From an uncultured Xanthobacteraceae bacterium (lineage in GTDB: Bacteria; Pseudomonadota; Alphaproteobacteria; Rhizobiales; Xanthobacteraceae), in the NCBI GenBank assembly GCA_955652925.1, contig CATPCO010000437.1, positions 1-5,641 of the forward strand: DNA of 5,641 nt. The letters are read 5' to 3'. Under the pieces are notes generated by a model. It was given only the letters and a program-made list of their open reading frames with translations. It ran no database searches and was not told where the DNA came from. This document shows positions 5,488-5,641 of the stretch, in pieces; positions within the stretch are counted from its first letter, which is position 1; the number at the start of each line of letters is the position of its first letter. A program made the position numbers and the translations under genes.

Positions 5488-5641
5488 TTAGTCCTCCCGC
5501 CAGCGTGGGAAAATCGAGCGGGCGGAACCCGTAATGCGACAACCATCGCACGTCGGCTTCGAAGAACGCGCGCAGATCGGGCATCCCGTATTTGAGCATG
5601 GCGATGCGATCGATCCCCATGCCCCAGGCGAAGCCCTGATA
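5480..5641 (-). CDS. pheS: Phenylalanine--tRNA ligase alpha subunit, C-terminal 53 residues
   Basis: This frame is too short for usual ORF cut-offs. It is read from the right edge, starting with codon TAT at 5641-5639 and ending with TAA at 5482-5480. The peptide begins YQGFAWGMGIDRIAMLKYGM and continues through PDLRAFFEADVRWLSHYGF to the end TLAGGLSG. GFAWGMGIDR contains class II aminoacyl-tRNA synthetase motif 3 (G-x-G-x-x-R), and the following RIAMLKYG and DLR segments are typical of the PheS C-terminus, where ATP and phenylalanine are bound at the catalytic centre. The end of the protein looks intact, so the DUF559 segment did not truncate it. It overlaps the DUF559 start by 8 bp, and pheT lies 543 bp downstream of the stop. 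Confidence 0.96.
   Translation of the reverse strand, partial: YQGFAWGMGIDRIAMLKYGMPDLRAFFEADVRWLSHYGFRPLDFPTLAGGLSG
5492..5498 (-). promoter_or_regulatory. Ribosome binding site of the DUF559 gene, inside the pheS 3' end
   Basis: On the minus strand GGGAGGA lies 4 nt before the GTG at 5487-5485, within the last codons of pheS. It decides the GTG start. Because it sits in pheS, it may originally have served whichever gene followed pheS before the repeat-flanked segment arrived. Confidence 0.6.

Noticed and set aside
5325..5546. Minus-strand frame overlapping the pheS end and the DUF559 start
   Set aside because: It overlaps both real genes out of frame, has no domain, and is kept open only by the GC-rich repeat.
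1..5641. tRNA or rRNA genes
   Set aside because: No cloverleaf with a GTTCRA-type T-arm or rRNA-like stretch was recognised outside coding sequence, and the intergenic space is very limited.

Overview
The window reads as a chromosomal segment of a GC-rich alphaproteobacterium, most likely in the Hyphomicrobiales (Bradyrhizobium/Rhodopseudomonas/Xanthobacteraceae relatives). The reasons are the style of the PheS and PheT proteins, the EI24-type 'sulfate transporter family' protein, the DUF4403-like C-terminus, and palindromic GC-rich repeats of the kind scattered through genomes of that group. This is taxonomic inference from protein and repeat character. No search was run.

Layout, left to right: (1) the 3' end of a plus-strand gene whose product resembles the C-terminus of DUF4403 proteins (2-331); (2) a convergent minus-strand gene for an EI24/CysZ-like multi-pass membrane protein (300-1028), whose 3' end overlaps the previous gene by 32 bp; (3) a 41-bp divergent gap; (4) a plus-strand gene for a Tat-exported FAD-dependent amine-oxidase-like protein (1070-2413); (5) a 105-bp convergent gap holding a degraded palindromic repeat; (6) the minus-strand pheS - DUF559 - pheT cluster, with pheS running off the right edge (5641-5480), the DUF559 nuclease-like gene in the middle (5487-4957), and pheT (4936-2519).

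PheS and PheT are the two subunits of phenylalanyl-tRNA synthetase, and their genes are normally neighbours in one transcription unit. Here they are separated by about 540 bp carrying a Vsr-like DUF559 gene. That gene is bracketed by two inverted copies of a 37-bp repeat (4982-5018 and 5402-5438, 35 of 37 identical). Each copy is a perfect 11-bp-arm hairpin followed by a 12-nt tail, with the hairpins outside and the tails inside. The DUF559 core is visibly lower in GC (162 of 300 by hand count for 5041-5340) than pheT (40 of 60 in each of two sampled lines). Its N- and C-terminal protein extensions are encoded by the repeats themselves. This repeat-nuclease-repeat unit is the most interesting object in the window. 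It looks like a small mobile or domesticated cassette inside an essential operon, although no target-site duplication could be seen.

The other genes look like ordinary chromosomal genes without an obvious shared pathway.
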